This document shows, in pieces, positions 1 through 9,027 of a DNA stretch of 64,000 bases. Position 1 is the first letter of the stretch. Each line of letters starts with the position of its first letter. The DNA lies in NCBI RefSeq assembly GCF_013372145.1, contig NZ_CP053827.1:434001-498000 (forward strand), read 5' to 3'. Below the pieces are notes generated by a model. That model ran no database searches and was not told the origin of the DNA. It saw nothing but the letters and a program-made list of their open reading frames with translations. Position numbers and translations under genes: made by a program. The stretch is from Campylobacter hyointestinalis subsp. hyointestinalis (GTDB taxonomy: Bacteria > Campylobacterota > Campylobacteria > Campylobacterales > Campylobacteraceae).

Positions 1-1527
1 GATAGTTTTAATGAAGAAAACAAAAGCCTACGTCCGACTGTTCAAGTAGGAGATCCATTTGCCGAAAAACTTCTTATGGAGGCTTGTTTAGAGCTATTTA
101 AGTACGACTACGTAGTAGGTATCCAAGATATGGGCGCAGCAGGACTTACTTCAAGTAGTTTTGAGATGGCAGGACGTAGCAGAAGCGGTATGAAAATGTA
201 TCTTGATAAAGTTCCTATGAGAGAAGAGGGAATGACTCCTTATGAGCTTATGCTTAGTGAAAGTCAAGAAAGAATGCTGATCTGTGCTAAAAAAGGTTGT
301 GAAGAGCAGATAAAAGCTATATTTGCCAAATGGGATCTAAGTGCTGAAATAGTAGGGGAAGTGACAAATAGCGGTATTATGGAGCTATTTTGGCATGGAG
401 AACTAGTAGGAAATATCCCGGTAAATCCGCTTAGCGAGGCCGCTCCTATTCTTGATCGTCCTACGAAAAAACCGGCTTATCTTGATGAGATAAAAAATAT
501 TAAACTAGAGGATTATCCTAAATTTGACAATAACGACGCTTTTATAAAGCTATTAAAAGATCCAAATATTTCTAATAAATCTTTTATTTATGATCAATAC
601 GACGCCAACGTAGGTACAAACACTATCAAAAAACCGGGATTTCTAGGCGCATCTAGTATAAGGATAAAAGGTACGAACAGAGCTATAAGTATGGGCGCTG
701 AGTGTAATACCAGACATAACTATGTAAATCCTAAAATCGGGGCCGCCGCCGCAGTAGCTGCAAGCGGTAGAAAAGTTGCTATGAGTGGCGCCACTCCTCT
801 AGCTATAACAGATTGTTTAAACTATGGAAACCCGCAAAATCCTGAGGTTATGTGGCAGTTCGCAAATGGTTGCGAGGGCATAAAAGAAGCGTGTAAAGCC
901 TTAAATACGCCAGTAGTCAGTGGAAATGTTAGCCTTTATAATGAAACTGATGGAGTGAGTGTTCAGCCAACTCCAGCTATCGTAACTGTGGGCGTAAATG
1001 ATGATGTAAATAGGAATTTGACTAGTATTTTTACTAAAGAAAATACACCAGTTTATCTTTTAGGTAAAACAACAGGGGAATTTGGCGGAAGTCTTTATAT
1101 GAAAGCCATTTATAACGTTTGTGGTGGAGAGCTAAAGGATATTGATTTTAAAGCTGAGAGAGCTCTTTGGGATCTTGTCATAGAGGCAAATAAAAGCGGA
1201 ATTTTAGAGTTCGCGAACTCTATTGGTGTTGGTGGTGTGGCTATAACTTTGGCTAAAATGAGCGCTGTTAGCGGATTTGGATTTGTCGGAAAAACAAACT
1301 TTAAAGATACTAGATATAACTTTGATGAGAGTTTCTCAAGATCTATCGTAGGCGTAAAAGATGAGGCTAAGTTTGAGCTTTTAGCTGCTAAATTTGGAGT
1401 TGAAATTCAAAAAATCGGCTTAACCAACAAAGATAAATTTGAGTTAGACGATATAAATTTAAGCTTAGAAGAGATGAGAAAAATTTATTTTGATGAGTTT
1501 GTTTCTATCATAAAGAGTGAAGAATAA
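1..1527 (+). CDS. purL: Phosphoribosylformylglycinamidine synthase PurL, C-terminal part (5' end outside window)
   Basis: Converts FGAR plus glutamine and ATP to FGAM in purine synthesis (fourth step, cytoplasm). The frame is open from base 1, reading [20 protein letters not shown], a conserved PurL stretch, so the gene starts upstream and about 508 residues lie here. Visible blocks are the GDPF and [11 protein letters not shown] segments of the first AIRS half, then [21 protein letters not shown] and [12 protein letters not shown] of the second half, and [10 protein letters not shown] near the end. This is the small Gram-positive-type PurL, which works with PurS and PurQ; neither partner is in the window. 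The stop overlaps the next start (TAATG), suggesting coupling. purH follows one gene later. Confidence 0.97.
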   Translation, partial: DSFNEENKSLRPTVQVGDPFAEKLLMEACLELFKYDYVVGIQDMGAAGLTSSSFEMAGRSRSGMKMYLDKVPMREEGMTPYELMLSESQERMLICAKKGCEEQIKAIFAKWDLSAEIVGEVTNSGIMELFWHGELVGNIPVNPLSEAAPILDRPTKKPAYLDEIKNIKLEDYPKFDNNDAFIKLLKDPNISNKSFIYDQYDANVGTNTIKKPGFLGASSIRIKGTNRAISMGAECNTRHNYVNPKIGAAAAVAASGRKVAMSGATPLAITDCLNYGNPQNPEVMWQFANGCEGIKEACKALNTPVVSGNVSLYNETDGVSVQPTPAIVTVGVNDDVNRNLTSIFTKENTPVYLLGKTTGEFGGSLYMKAIYNVCGGELKDIDFKAERALWDLVIEANKSGILEFANSIGVGGVAITLAKMSAVSGFGFVGKTNFKDTRYNFDESFSRSIVGVKDEAKFELLAAKFGVEIQKIGLTNKDKFELDDINLSLEEMRKIYFDEFVSIIKSEE

Positions 1528-2240
1528 TGAATATTCTTCTCGTCTTTTTGGCTGCTATCATTTTATTTTATGCTTTAAGTAAAGGGTATCTTTCGAAGCC
1601 TGCAACACCTAAGAATTTTGCGCTACTTGACGCTAAATTTTTGATCAGGCTTTTGGCAAAAGTAGCAAAAAGTGACGGTATAGTAGATAAAACAGAAGCT
1701 TCATATATCACTTTGGTTTTAGACGATATCTGCTCAAAACTCGGTAATGATAGTATCAGATATGAGTTAAAACAAATTTATACACAAGAAAAAGACAGTA
1801 AAACTAAAGCATTTGATATAGCTCTTGAGTATAAAACGCTTTTAAATTTAAAAGAGCAGACTTGTATAAATTTGGTTGTGTTCTTTTTAAATTTAGCTTA
1901 TATAGATGGTGAGTTTAGTGATAGTGAAAGAAAAACATTGATCCAAATTTGCGATGGTTTTGGGCTAGGCAATGATCTTTGTGAACAACTTTTTACTAAG
2001 TTTGGAACTGAATTTGAGCTAAGATATAAAAATACTAATGATTTAGATCCTTATAAGATCTTAGAAATTAACAAAGACGCCAGTTTTGATGAGATAAAAA
2101 AACAGTATAGAAAACTTGCTAAACAAAATCATCCAGATTTCTTAGCAGGAGCGGACGAAAAAGTTATTAGTAACGCTACAAAGAGACTTCAAGAGATAAA
2201 TGAAGCTTATGCAGTTTTAAAAGCTAAATTTGAAAAATAG
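1527..2240 (+). CDS. TerB-like / DnaJ-domain membrane protein (DjlA-like)
   Basis: A 237-residue protein with an N-terminal hydrophobic segment (residues about 2-18) that should anchor it in the inner membrane. A TerB-like helical region covers about residues 40-150 (the ADIDG-type acidic motif appears as [14 protein letters not shown]). A C-terminal J domain covers about 175-237, with the essential HPD motif (QNHPDF) after the KKQYRKLAK helix. J domains stimulate DnaK ATPase, so this is probably a membrane co-chaperone like DjlA; the client is unknown. Its start shares a base with the purL stop and it sits 27 bases before purH, so it is probably translated from the purine operon without a purine role. 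The domain call is firm, the role inferred. Confidence 0.85.
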   Translation: MNILLVFLAAIILFYALSKGYLSKPATPKNFALLDAKFLIRLLAKVAKSDGIVDKTEASYITLVLDDICSKLGNDSIRYELKQIYTQEKDSKTKAFDIALEYKTLLNLKEQTCINLVVFFLNLAYIDGEFSDSERKTLIQICDGFGLGNDLCEQLFTKFGTEFELRYKNTNDLDPYKILEINKDASFDEIKKQYRKLAKQNHPDFLAGADEKVISNATKRLQEINEAYAVLKAKFEK

Positions 2241-2267
2241 ATATTAAATTTAAAAAAGGAGAGATTT

Positions 2268-3800
2268 ATGAGAGCGCTTATCAGTGTGAGCGATAAAAGC
2301 GGGATCGAGCATTTTGCAAAAGGACTTGAAAGCTTAGGTTTTGAGATTTTGAGTACCGGTGGAACTTATAAAGTATTAAAAGAAGCAAATTTAAAAGTGG
2401 TTGAAGTCAGTGATTATACCAAAAGTCCTGAGATGTTTGAGGGTCGCGTAAAGACTTTGCATCCAAAAATTCACGGCGGAATTTTACATAAAAGAGATGA
2501 CGCTAACCACGTAAAACAAGCAGGTGATTTCGGTATAGGCGCTATAGATTTAGTTTGCGTAAATTTATATCCGTTTAAAGAGACTACTATCCGCACTGAT
2601 GATTTTGGTGAAATCATCGAAAATATTGACATTGGCGGCCCTGCTATGGTAAGAAGCGCGGCGAAAAACTTTAAAGACGTCATTATCGTAACGGACGTAA
2701 ATGACTATGACGCGGTTTTAGAAGCTCTAAAAAATGGTAGTGATAGCTACGAGTTTAGACTAGATATGATGATAAAGGCGTTCGAGCACACCGCTAGTTA
2801 TGACTCTATGATAGCAAACTATATGAACGATAGATTTAAAAGCGGTTTTGGCGAAAAAAGATTTATAAGCGGCTCAAAAGTGTTTGAGTGCAGATATGGC
2901 GAAAATCCTCACCAAAAAGGCGCTGCTTACGAGTTTGATAGCTTTTTGAGTTTAAACTTTACTCAGTTAAAAGGCGAAGCAAGTTTCAACAATATGACAG
3001 ATATCAACTCAGCTGTTTCTATCGCTAGTAGCTTTGGCGACGCTCCTGCGGTGGCTATCTGCAAACACGCAAATCCTTGTGGTTTTGCTATCGGTAAAGA
3101 TGTTTTAGATAGCTATGAAAAAGCTTTGAAATGTGACCCTGTGAGTGCATTTGGCGGAGTCGTAGCGATAAATGGAACTCTTACCAAAGAGCTTGCACTT
3201 AAGACTAAAGAGATATTTATAGAAGTCATTATCGCTGCAAATGTCGAAGATGGTGTTTTAGAAATTTATAGCGATAAAAAGCGTACAAAGATCTTTACTC
3301 AAAATAACAAATACCTTGTCCTCTCAGGCGATAAATGGGATTTTAAGCATATAGATGGCGGTTTTGTGTTCCAAGAAAAAGATTATGTGAAGGATGATGA
3401 AGTTACTAATGCAAAGTTAGTAACCAAAAAACAAGCTGACGTTAGCGAGCTAAACGACTTAAAGATCGCATGGAAGATAGCTGCGCTTACAAAATCAAAC
3501 TGTGTAGTTTATGTAAAAGACGCTACGCTTTTAGCTATAGGTATGGGTATGACAAGTAGAGTGGACGCAGCTAGGGCAGCAGTGGCAAAAGCTCACGATA
3601 TGGGTATAGATCTAACAGGCTCTTCACTTGCAAGCGAAGCTTTTTTTCCATTTAGAGATAGCATAGAGATAGCTAGCAAAGTAGGCGTTAAAAATGTCAT
3701 ACAACCAGGCGGTAGTATACGCGATGAAGACGTTATAGCTGCGGCTGATGAGTCTGGTATGAGTATGTACTTTACTGGTATCAGACACTTTTTACACTAA
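2268..3800 (+). CDS. purH: Bifunctional AICAR transformylase / IMP cyclohydrolase PurH
   Basis: Catalyses the last two steps of IMP synthesis: AICAR formylation with 10-formyl-THF, then ring closure. The 510 residues match the usual length. The N-terminal cyclohydrolase (MGS-like fold) starts [18 protein letters not shown] and has STGGT and [16 protein letters not shown]. The transformylase half has [23 protein letters not shown] with the catalytic Lys-His pair, DPVSAFGGV and FFPFRDSIE near the end. The start follows an AAAAAGGAGAG ribosome binding site at good spacing. It follows purL and the TerB-DnaJ gene on the same strand and is closed by an intrinsic terminator. Confidence 0.98.
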   Translation: MRALISVSDKSGIEHFAKGLESLGFEILSTGGTYKVLKEANLKVVEVSDYTKSPEMFEGRVKTLHPKIHGGILHKRDDANHVKQAGDFGIGAIDLVCVNLYPFKETTIRTDDFGEIIENIDIGGPAMVRSAAKNFKDVIIVTDVNDYDAVLEALKNGSDSYEFRLDMMIKAFEHTASYDSMIANYMNDRFKSGFGEKRFISGSKVFECRYGENPHQKGAAYEFDSFLSLNFTQLKGEASFNNMTDINSAVSIASSFGDAPAVAICKHANPCGFAIGKDVLDSYEKALKCDPVSAFGGVVAINGTLTKELALKTKEIFIEVIIAANVEDGVLEIYSDKKRTKIFTQNNKYLVLSGDKWDFKHIDGGFVFQEKDYVKDDEVTNAKLVTKKQADVSELNDLKIAWKIAALTKSNCVVYVKDATLLAIGMGMTSRVDAARAAVAKAHDMGIDLTGSSLASEAFFPFRDSIEIASKVGVKNVIQPGGSIRDEDVIAAADESGMSMYFTGIRHFLH

Positions 3801-3815
3801 TTTTTATAAAAAATA

Positions 3816-3840
3816 AGCCGGTACTCCTCCGGCTCTTTTT
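3816..3840 (+). terminator. Intrinsic terminator after purH
   Basis: Six-base-pair stem AGCCGG / CCGGCT with a 7-base loop, followed by C and five T residues, 16 bases after the purH stop. It ends the purL-purH transcript. Confidence 0.85.
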
Positions 3841-3996
3841 ATAAATTTATAAATATTACTTATAAATTTAATCCACCTTTTTTATTTTTTACTTTATAAA
3901 ATTTACCGGTGCTATGGATTTGGCGTTGATTATCGTCAATTATTATTTACAAAACTCGGATTATAATTTTCTTAAATTTAAAATAAGGACATAAAT

Positions 3997-4359
3997 ATGA
4001 AAAACTATTTTGAGGGCTGGGAACAGTTTGAGCTAGATGGTACGACTGTTAGTTTTTATAAAAAAAGTGAAAATGGAACTATTTTTATAGGCTTTGACAG
4101 CTCATCTTGTACGCCTCCAGGTCCCATGGTAAATGCTTCTGCGGCGTTAAATTTAGTGAAAGATAAAAACATAAAAGTAGTGATGATAAACCATAAATTT
4201 CCAGTTGGACTTATACCAAAAATAGAAGATATGTTTGATTACACTAATGAGAATTTAGAAGATGGTAAAGTGAAGTTGGTATTTAGTCTTAAAGATGAAG
4301 CTAAATACGAGCGTATAGATGATACTTGTGGTTCATTTGCAAAAGGCACGACTTACTAA
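3997..4359 (+). CDS. DUF2249-like small protein
   Basis: A 120-residue soluble protein, not experimentally known to me. The stretch from residue about 34, FDSSSCTPPGPMVNA, followed 25 residues later by INHKFPVGLIPKIEDMF, resembles the DUF2249 pattern (short acidic start, PPxPM, then a His/Arg plus PxxLxPxL). DUF2249 proteins are TusA-like in fold and often occur beside NnrS, hemerythrin and SufT-type genes in nitric-oxide-related clusters. That fits here: the next gene is an NnrS/oxidase-like membrane protein and the one after is MIP18-type. Cysteines lie in SSSCTPP and DDTCGSF. The ribosome binding site is AAGGA at 3983-3987, with a TATAAT at 3962. The stop overlaps the next start. Confidence 0.6.
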   Translation: MKNYFEGWEQFELDGTTVSFYKKSENGTIFIGFDSSSCTPPGPMVNASAALNLVKDKNIKVVMINHKFPVGLIPKIEDMFDYTNENLEDGKVKLVFSLKDEAKYERIDDTCGSFAKGTTY

Positions 4360-5540
4360 TGGCAAAGCTATTAAATACGTTTGCACCGCCTTTTAAGCTA
4401 GTTGGAGCGTATTTTATCATAAGTATATGTTTTGCTATATTTAGTCTAGTAGCTCTTTTGTGGGCTGATTTTAGCATACTTACTGATCTAAAAACGGCTG
4501 CATTTTTTCATACGTATTTTATAGGATTTGTCATCAGCATCATCATCGGATCTATTTATCAGCTAACTTCTGTTGTGTTAGAAAGGCCGTTTTTTAGCTT
4601 AAAAGGTGCTTATCAAAATGTGTTTATTTATCTTTTTGGGCTAAGTATATTTTTAGTCGGAATGCTTGTTGGTAAATCAAATTTAATCTATATCGGCGGA
4701 ATTTTATTATATATTGGTTTGTTGTATTTTGGAATGTGTTACTTTTTTACATTCATCGGAGCAAAATTTAAAAGTTTTTCTGCTTTTTGTTTTTTTGTAT
4801 CTTCGATCTTATTTCTACTTGGTATAAGCGTTGGATTGTTGCTTGTAATGACGCTATTTGGAGGGTTTGAGTTTGATTATTTGATGATGCTTAGGTTGCA
4901 TTTATATTTTGTATTTGGTTTTATATTTTTTGTACTGCTTGGAGCGTCTAGTGTTTTGCTTCCTATGTTTAGTTTAGCACATAATGTTAATTTTGGTTTT
5001 TATTATTGTAGTGCAAGTTTGTATATATTTGGATTTGCGCTTATTTTTATTTATCCGTATGAGTCTGTTTTTGCATTTTTGGCAGCTTTTTTGATGTTTA
5101 TACTTCAATGTTATTTGATACTTAAAAATAGAGTTAGAAAGGCTTTGAACGTTTGGAGTTCAAATCTATATTTTAGCTTTTTAAATTTGATATTAGCGGT
5201 TGTATTGTTTAAATTTAATCTGCTTGAAGAGGCGATATTTTGCCTATTATATGGATTTTTGTATCCATTTATAACAGCGCACATATATAAAATAATGCCG
5301 TTTTTGATATGGTACCATTATATATCGAAATTTGTAGGTAAGATAAAAGTACCTATGCTTGAAGATATGGTTTTAAAATATTTTGCTTACGCGGCTCTTA
5401 TTTTAAATTTATTTGGAGTGCTCTTTTGGATGTTTGGCTTAAAGTATATTGCTATTATATTTATTTTGATAAGCGCTATATGTGTATTTGCAAATATGAT
5501 AAATTTTTTAAGATATATTAAATTTGGAGCTAAGTTATGA
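4359..5540 (+). CDS. NnrS / haem-copper-oxidase-like polytopic membrane protein
   Basis: About 393 residues and roughly eleven to twelve membrane segments. I chose ATG 4359, which overlaps the preceding stop (TAATG); the longer frame from 4326 would add 11 residues inside the upstream gene. Histidines sit at regular places in helices: FFHTYFIGFVISII, LRLHLYFVFGF, TAHIYKIMPFLIWYHYI. This resembles the NnrS / oxidase subunit-I-like superfamily, whose members bind haem through such histidines. KVPMLEDM after the last His helix also recurs in that family, as far as I recall. Function is unproven; a role in nitric oxide or haem/copper handling is inferred from family and neighbours. The 3' end overlaps the next gene by 4 bases. 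Confidence 0.55.
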   Translation: MAKLLNTFAPPFKLVGAYFIISICFAIFSLVALLWADFSILTDLKTAAFFHTYFIGFVISIIIGSIYQLTSVVLERPFFSLKGAYQNVFIYLFGLSIFLVGMLVGKSNLIYIGGILLYIGLLYFGMCYFFTFIGAKFKSFSAFCFFVSSILFLLGISVGLLLVMTLFGGFEFDYLMMLRLHLYFVFGFIFFVLLGASSVLLPMFSLAHNVNFGFYYCSASLYIFGFALIFIYPYESVFAFLAAFLMFILQCYLILKNRVRKALNVWSSNLYFSFLNLILAVVLFKFNLLEEAIFCLLYGFLYPFITAHIYKIMPFLIWYHYISKFVGKIKVPMLEDMVLKYFAYAALILNLFGVLFWMFGLKYIAIIFILISAICVFANMINFLRYIKFGAKL

Positions 5541-5818
5541 AAGACGAAATTTATGATGAATTAAGAAAAGTAATAGATCCAGAAATTGGCTTTGATATTG
5601 TATCTTTAGGGCTGATCTATGGTGTGGATGTTAGTGATAAAAAGGCTGTCGTTACTATGACTTTATCTACTCGGTCTTGTCCCTTACACGAGCTGATTTT
5701 AAGCTGGGTAGAAGAGGCTGTTTTGAGAGTTGCAAACGAGTGTGAGATAAATTTAGTCTGGGAACCGGCTTGGGATATAAGTATGGCTAGTGATGAGGTA
5801 AAAAATAGCCTGAGATAA
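5537..5818 (+). CDS. MIP18 / DUF59 family protein (SufT- or PaaD-like Fe-S assembly factor)
   Basis: A 93-residue protein with the DUF59 signature: VIDPEIGFDIVSLGLIYGV, then MTLSTRSCPLHELIL containing the conserved Cys, and VWEPAWDISMASDEV (the W-x-P-x-W element). Such proteins help mature [Fe-S] clusters on target proteins (SufT, MIP18) or serve in phenylacetate oxygenase assembly (PaaD). No paa genes are nearby, so SufT-like is more likely. Its start overlaps the end of the NnrS-like gene, making a three-gene translationally linked set with the DUF2249-like protein. This suggests a shared metal-centre function. Confidence 0.85.
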   Translation: MKDEIYDELRKVIDPEIGFDIVSLGLIYGVDVSDKKAVVTMTLSTRSCPLHELILSWVEEAVLRVANECEINLVWEPAWDISMASDEVKNSLR

Positions 5819-5925
5819 GAATACAAAGGGTTTTAAAGATAAAAATTGTCTAGTTTCATTTTATGTTTTATTTAAGTTTTTTAGTGTATGATTGAAAATC
5901 AAATTTTTAATAAAGGCTCGCTATT

Positions 5926-7518
5926 ATGAGAATTGATACCATCGGTAAAAAGATAGCTTTTAGCATGATCGCAGTTTTGTTTATCAGCTTTGTCATCATG
6001 CAGTTTGTTATCGTCAGTCAGTTTAACAGCTCGACAATGCAGATTGTAAAGCAGAATTTAGATATGTTAAGTAAGTCTATATTTCAGACGGTTCAAGCAT
6101 CTATGAACACCGGTGATCCGGCTATAATAAGCAAAGCCATCAAAGACGCTGGAGATATAGAAGGCGTATCTTCGATAAAAATATATAGATCTGATGAGTT
6201 AGCTGAGTCTTTTGGGCTAGATAAAGTAACCCCAAAAGACGAATATATCAAAAAACAATTCGAAAAACCAAAGGCACAAAGTTTTGATATAAAAAATGAA
6301 GAAGATCACACTCTTAGGCTGGTTACTCCTCTTGTTGCAAAAACAGAGTGTTTGGCATGTCACGGTACGTCCAAAGAAGGAGATGTGTTAGGAGTTATGG
6401 ATCTTTCTTATTCATTCAATACCATAGACGCAAATTTACAAAATAAAAGTATGGTATTTCTAAGCATTTTTGCTTTTTCTCTTATTATAACTACGTTAGT
6501 AGTACTATTTACTCTTAGAAAAGTTGTTATAAGACCTATAGCTGAGCTGCTTTTAAAAGCAAAAGATCTAGCTAGTGGAGACGGAGATCTAAGCGCTAGG
6601 ATCGCTGTGAAAAATGACGACGAGATAGGAAGGACTTGTAAAAATATAAATACGTTTATAGAAAAAATTCAAAATACGGTAAATATAACAAAAGATTGTG
6701 CTAAGAGCGTTGAAGACGAAACAGAGAATTTAAATAAAAACGCCGGAATGCTTTCAAATAGCGCTGAAGCTGGAAAAACCGGAGCTAAAACATCTTATGA
6801 TATAAGTAAGCTTGTTAGTAGTGAGCTTGACGACTCTAAAAGTATAGCTCAAAAAGCAGCAGATGCAAATAAAAAATCCTACGATGAGCTAGAAAATATG
6901 ATAAGCTCTCTTAATCAAGTAGTGGAGAATTTAAACGCGTCAAATGTAAAAGAACAAGAGATAGCCGAGAGAACAAATCTAGTCGTTAAACAGACTGAAG
7001 ATATGAGAAAGGTTTTAGACGTGATAGGCGAAGTGGCTGATCAGACGAATTTACTTGCTCTAAATGCGGCTATCGAAGCAGCTCGCGCTGGAGATATGGG
7101 TAGAGGATTTGCAGTAGTTGCAGAAGAAGTAAGGATTTTAGCCGAGAGAACCAATGACTCTTTAAAAGACATAGACTCAAATGCTCAAGGTATGATAAAT
7201 GCAGTGCGTGAACTAGGAGTGCTTTTAAATGAAAATGCAAAAGATATATCTATCTTAAGTGATGAAGCAAATGAGTTAATGAGCCAAGCTCGCTCTACTC
7301 AAGAAACTACGTCGCAGTCCATGAAACTAGCTACAAAAGTCGCAAATAAAAGCGTTGACATAAATGTAAATATAGAAAAGCTACTAGAACAAACTGAAAT
7401 TTCCGTCTCTCTTTTAGAAGACAATGCAAAACTTGCTAGTGAGTTTATACAAGTATCTGGAAGTTTGAAAAACGTATCTTTAAGCTTGGAAGAAAATCTA
7501 AATAAATTTAAAACTTGA
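5926..7518 (+). CDS. Methyl-accepting chemotaxis protein with periplasmic c-type haem motif
   Basis: A 530-residue transducer-like receptor. TM1 is about residues 11-31, the periplasmic sensor about 32-175 and TM2 about 178-198. HAMP follows, then a cytoplasmic coiled-coil signalling domain whose tip reads [18 protein letters not shown] and [12 protein letters not shown]. The sensor contains C142-x-x-C145-H146, a haem c attachment motif, just before [13 protein letters not shown]. This matches the Tll0287-like/DUF3365 style of haem PAS-like sensors, as in Geobacter receptors with covalent haem. It should report redox state or a gas such as NO or O2 to CheA-CheW; the ligand is not visible. It has its own leader (AAAGG before the ATG) and ends at an intrinsic terminator. 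It follows the NnrS-like trio on the same strand. Confidence 0.93.
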   Translation: MRIDTIGKKIAFSMIAVLFISFVIMQFVIVSQFNSSTMQIVKQNLDMLSKSIFQTVQASMNTGDPAIISKAIKDAGDIEGVSSIKIYRSDELAESFGLDKVTPKDEYIKKQFEKPKAQSFDIKNEEDHTLRLVTPLVAKTECLACHGTSKEGDVLGVMDLSYSFNTIDANLQNKSMVFLSIFAFSLIITTLVVLFTLRKVVIRPIAELLLKAKDLASGDGDLSARIAVKNDDEIGRTCKNINTFIEKIQNTVNITKDCAKSVEDETENLNKNAGMLSNSAEAGKTGAKTSYDISKLVSSELDDSKSIAQKAADANKKSYDELENMISSLNQVVENLNASNVKEQEIAERTNLVVKQTEDMRKVLDVIGEVADQTNLLALNAAIEAARAGDMGRGFAVVAEEVRILAERTNDSLKDIDSNAQGMINAVRELGVLLNENAKDISILSDEANELMSQARSTQETTSQSMKLATKVANKSVDINVNIEKLLEQTEISVSLLEDNAKLASEFIQVSGSLKNVSLSLEENLNKFKT

Positions 7519-7529
7519 TATAAGGTAGG

Positions 7530-7558
7530 TATCGCCCTTAAATAGGGCGATATTTTTT
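7530..7558. terminator. Terminator between convergent MCP and aminotransferase genes
   Basis: Perfect 8-bp stem TATCGCCC / GGGCGATA around a 7-base loop, followed by T6 on the plus strand. It terminates the MCP transcript and overlaps the end of the convergent gene. Confidence 0.85.
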
Positions 7559-8429
7559 AAATAAGCCCAGCCTCTTTTTTTAGCTTATTTGCGTAAAGCT
7601 CTCTTAGTTTTGGAGCGTATTTGCCTATCTTTCCATCACCGATCAGCTTACCATCAGCTTTGATAACTGGTAAGAGTATAAGCGTAGCAGCGCTGATAAA
7701 TACTTCATCTGCGTCATAAACTTCATCCATAGTAAATTTTCTTTGCTCTACTTTAAGTCCGATAAGACCTGCTAGATTTAGTAAATTTTTTCTACGAATT
7801 CCGGGTAATATCTCGTTTGAAAGAGGTTTTGTTATCAAAGTATCATTTTTAATGATAAATGCACTACTACTACTAGCTTCTGTTACGAAGCCGTCTTCAG
7901 TCATAAAACATTCGTAAGCACCTGCTTTATAAGCTTCGTTTTTAGCGTAGCATTGCGCTAAAAGAGATATCGATTTTATATCTCTTCTTTTCCATCTAAT
8001 ATCTGGAGTACTTATGATCTTAATGCCTTTGTTCGCGTACTCATTATCAAAGATCTTCGTTTCATAGACGTACGCTACTAAAGTTGGCTCTAAGCCTTTG
8101 ACAAATTTAAACTCTCTATCTGCGACGCCGCGAGTGAGCTGCATATAAGCGCCACCTTCTTTGAGCTGGTTTTTTTCTATAAGAGTATAAAGGATCTGTT
8201 CAAATTCATCTTTTTTCATAGGAAGTTCTAGTTCTATTTGTGATAAGCTTCTTTGAAATCTTTCCCAAAATTCCTCTTTATCTACTAGTTTTGAATTTAC
8301 GATAGGCACTACTTCATAAATCCCATCGCCAAATACAAAACCACGATCCAAAATGCTGACTTTAGCATCATCCTTATCTAAAAATTGTCCTTTTAAATAG
8401 ACTATTTTTGAGGTTACTGGGGCTGCCAT
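7557..8429 (-). CDS. dat: D-amino-acid (D-alanine) transaminase, PLP fold type IV
   Basis: Interconverts D-alanine/2-oxoglutarate and D-glutamate/pyruvate, feeding the cell wall. The 290 residues show the fold-type-IV pattern: SILDRGFVFGDGIYEVVP, a central RRDIKSISLLAQCYAKNEA with the PLP Lys (DIKS), GFVTEASSSSAFI and LPGIRRKNLL for phosphate binding. DIKS followed by SLLA is closer to D-alanine transaminase than to IlvE, but a branched-chain or aminodeoxychorismate lyase activity cannot be excluded. The start at 8429 follows GGAG with good spacing; the frame is open farther upstream, but only into the divergent promoter. Glutamate racemase MurI also occurs in the window, so D-Glu could come from two routes. 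Confidence 0.85.
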   Translation of the reverse strand: MAAPVTSKIVYLKGQFLDKDDAKVSILDRGFVFGDGIYEVVPIVNSKLVDKEEFWERFQRSLSQIELELPMKKDEFEQILYTLIEKNQLKEGGAYMQLTRGVADREFKFVKGLEPTLVAYVYETKIFDNEYANKGIKIISTPDIRWKRRDIKSISLLAQCYAKNEAYKAGAYECFMTEDGFVTEASSSSAFIIKNDTLITKPLSNEILPGIRRKNLLNLAGLIGLKVEQRKFTMDEVYDADEVFISAATLILLPVIKADGKLIGDGKIGKYAPKLRELYANKLKKEAGLI

Positions 8430-8485
8430 ATTTTTGCTCCTATATAAAATTTGCGTTATTTTAGCAATATTTGACTTATTTTTGA

Positions 8486-8491
8486 TATAAT
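8486..8491 (+). promoter_or_regulatory. -10 box of small membrane protein gene
   Basis: TATAAT preceded by TTTTTGA, the usual Campylobacter extended -10 with T-rich upstream sequence. The expected start near 8499 lies just upstream of the ATG at 8524. Confidence 0.6.
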
Positions 8492-8523
8492 ATAAGACTA
8501 AAAAACGAATTAGAGTGAAAGAA

Positions 8524-9027
8524 ATGATCAGCAAAATAAAAGAATTGATATTTAAAAAAATGTTCGTAGTCTCTAGACAGCCGGTTTTATTTAAAGACTT
8601 ATTAGAAGCAAATTCATTGTTCAATGAAGGAATGCTAGTAGATCCGTCTAAACTAAATTTTAGATTTAGATATGGTAGATTTTATGCTTTATACTCGATT
8701 TTATGCTTTATATTTTTATCTTTTATAGTTGTTGTTTTTCACGAAATTTTTGAAAAGATAGATTTTCACTTCTCTATAATCTGCACGATGATAATCACAG
8801 CGCTTGTTTTTGTTGGATTTGATTATTTTAAAATTTGGGCTAGAAAAAGTATGAGTAAAGAGCTTATAATGAGAGCGTGGAAGGTTCATTTTCCATACTT
8901 TCCGTATGACAAATACTCTCAAAAAATAGAAATCATATACAATGAAGCCATAAAAAAAGAGATACCTAAAAAAGATTTAGAAAAGTATGTCCTAGACCAA
9001 CTCGTGTTAAGTGTTAGCAGCGCTTGA
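8524..9027 (+). CDS. Hypothetical two-TM membrane protein
   Basis: About 167 residues, family not recognised. I chose ATG 8524; an in-frame GTG at 8515 is possible but lies very close to the presumed transcription start. Two hydrophobic segments (about residues 56-76 and 82-102, counted from ATG 8524) suggest a hairpin in the inner membrane, with a basic N-terminus (KIKELIFKK) and a charged C-terminus. It is transcribed divergently from the aminotransferase. Its TGA abuts the stop codon of the convergent FUSC gene with no base between them. Confidence 0.7.
   Translation: MISKIKELIFKKMFVVSRQPVLFKDLLEANSLFNEGMLVDPSKLNFRFRYGRFYALYSILCFIFLSFIVVVFHEIFEKIDFHFSIICTMIITALVFVGFDYFKIWARKSMSKELIMRAWKVHFPYFPYDKYSQKIEIIYNEAIKKEIPKKDLEKYVLDQLVLSVSSA

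Noticed and set aside
8430-8624. Upstream extension of the aminotransferase frame
   Set aside because: It would cover the divergent promoter and overlap the small membrane protein gene. The ATG at 8429 has GGAG and matches the family's N-terminus.
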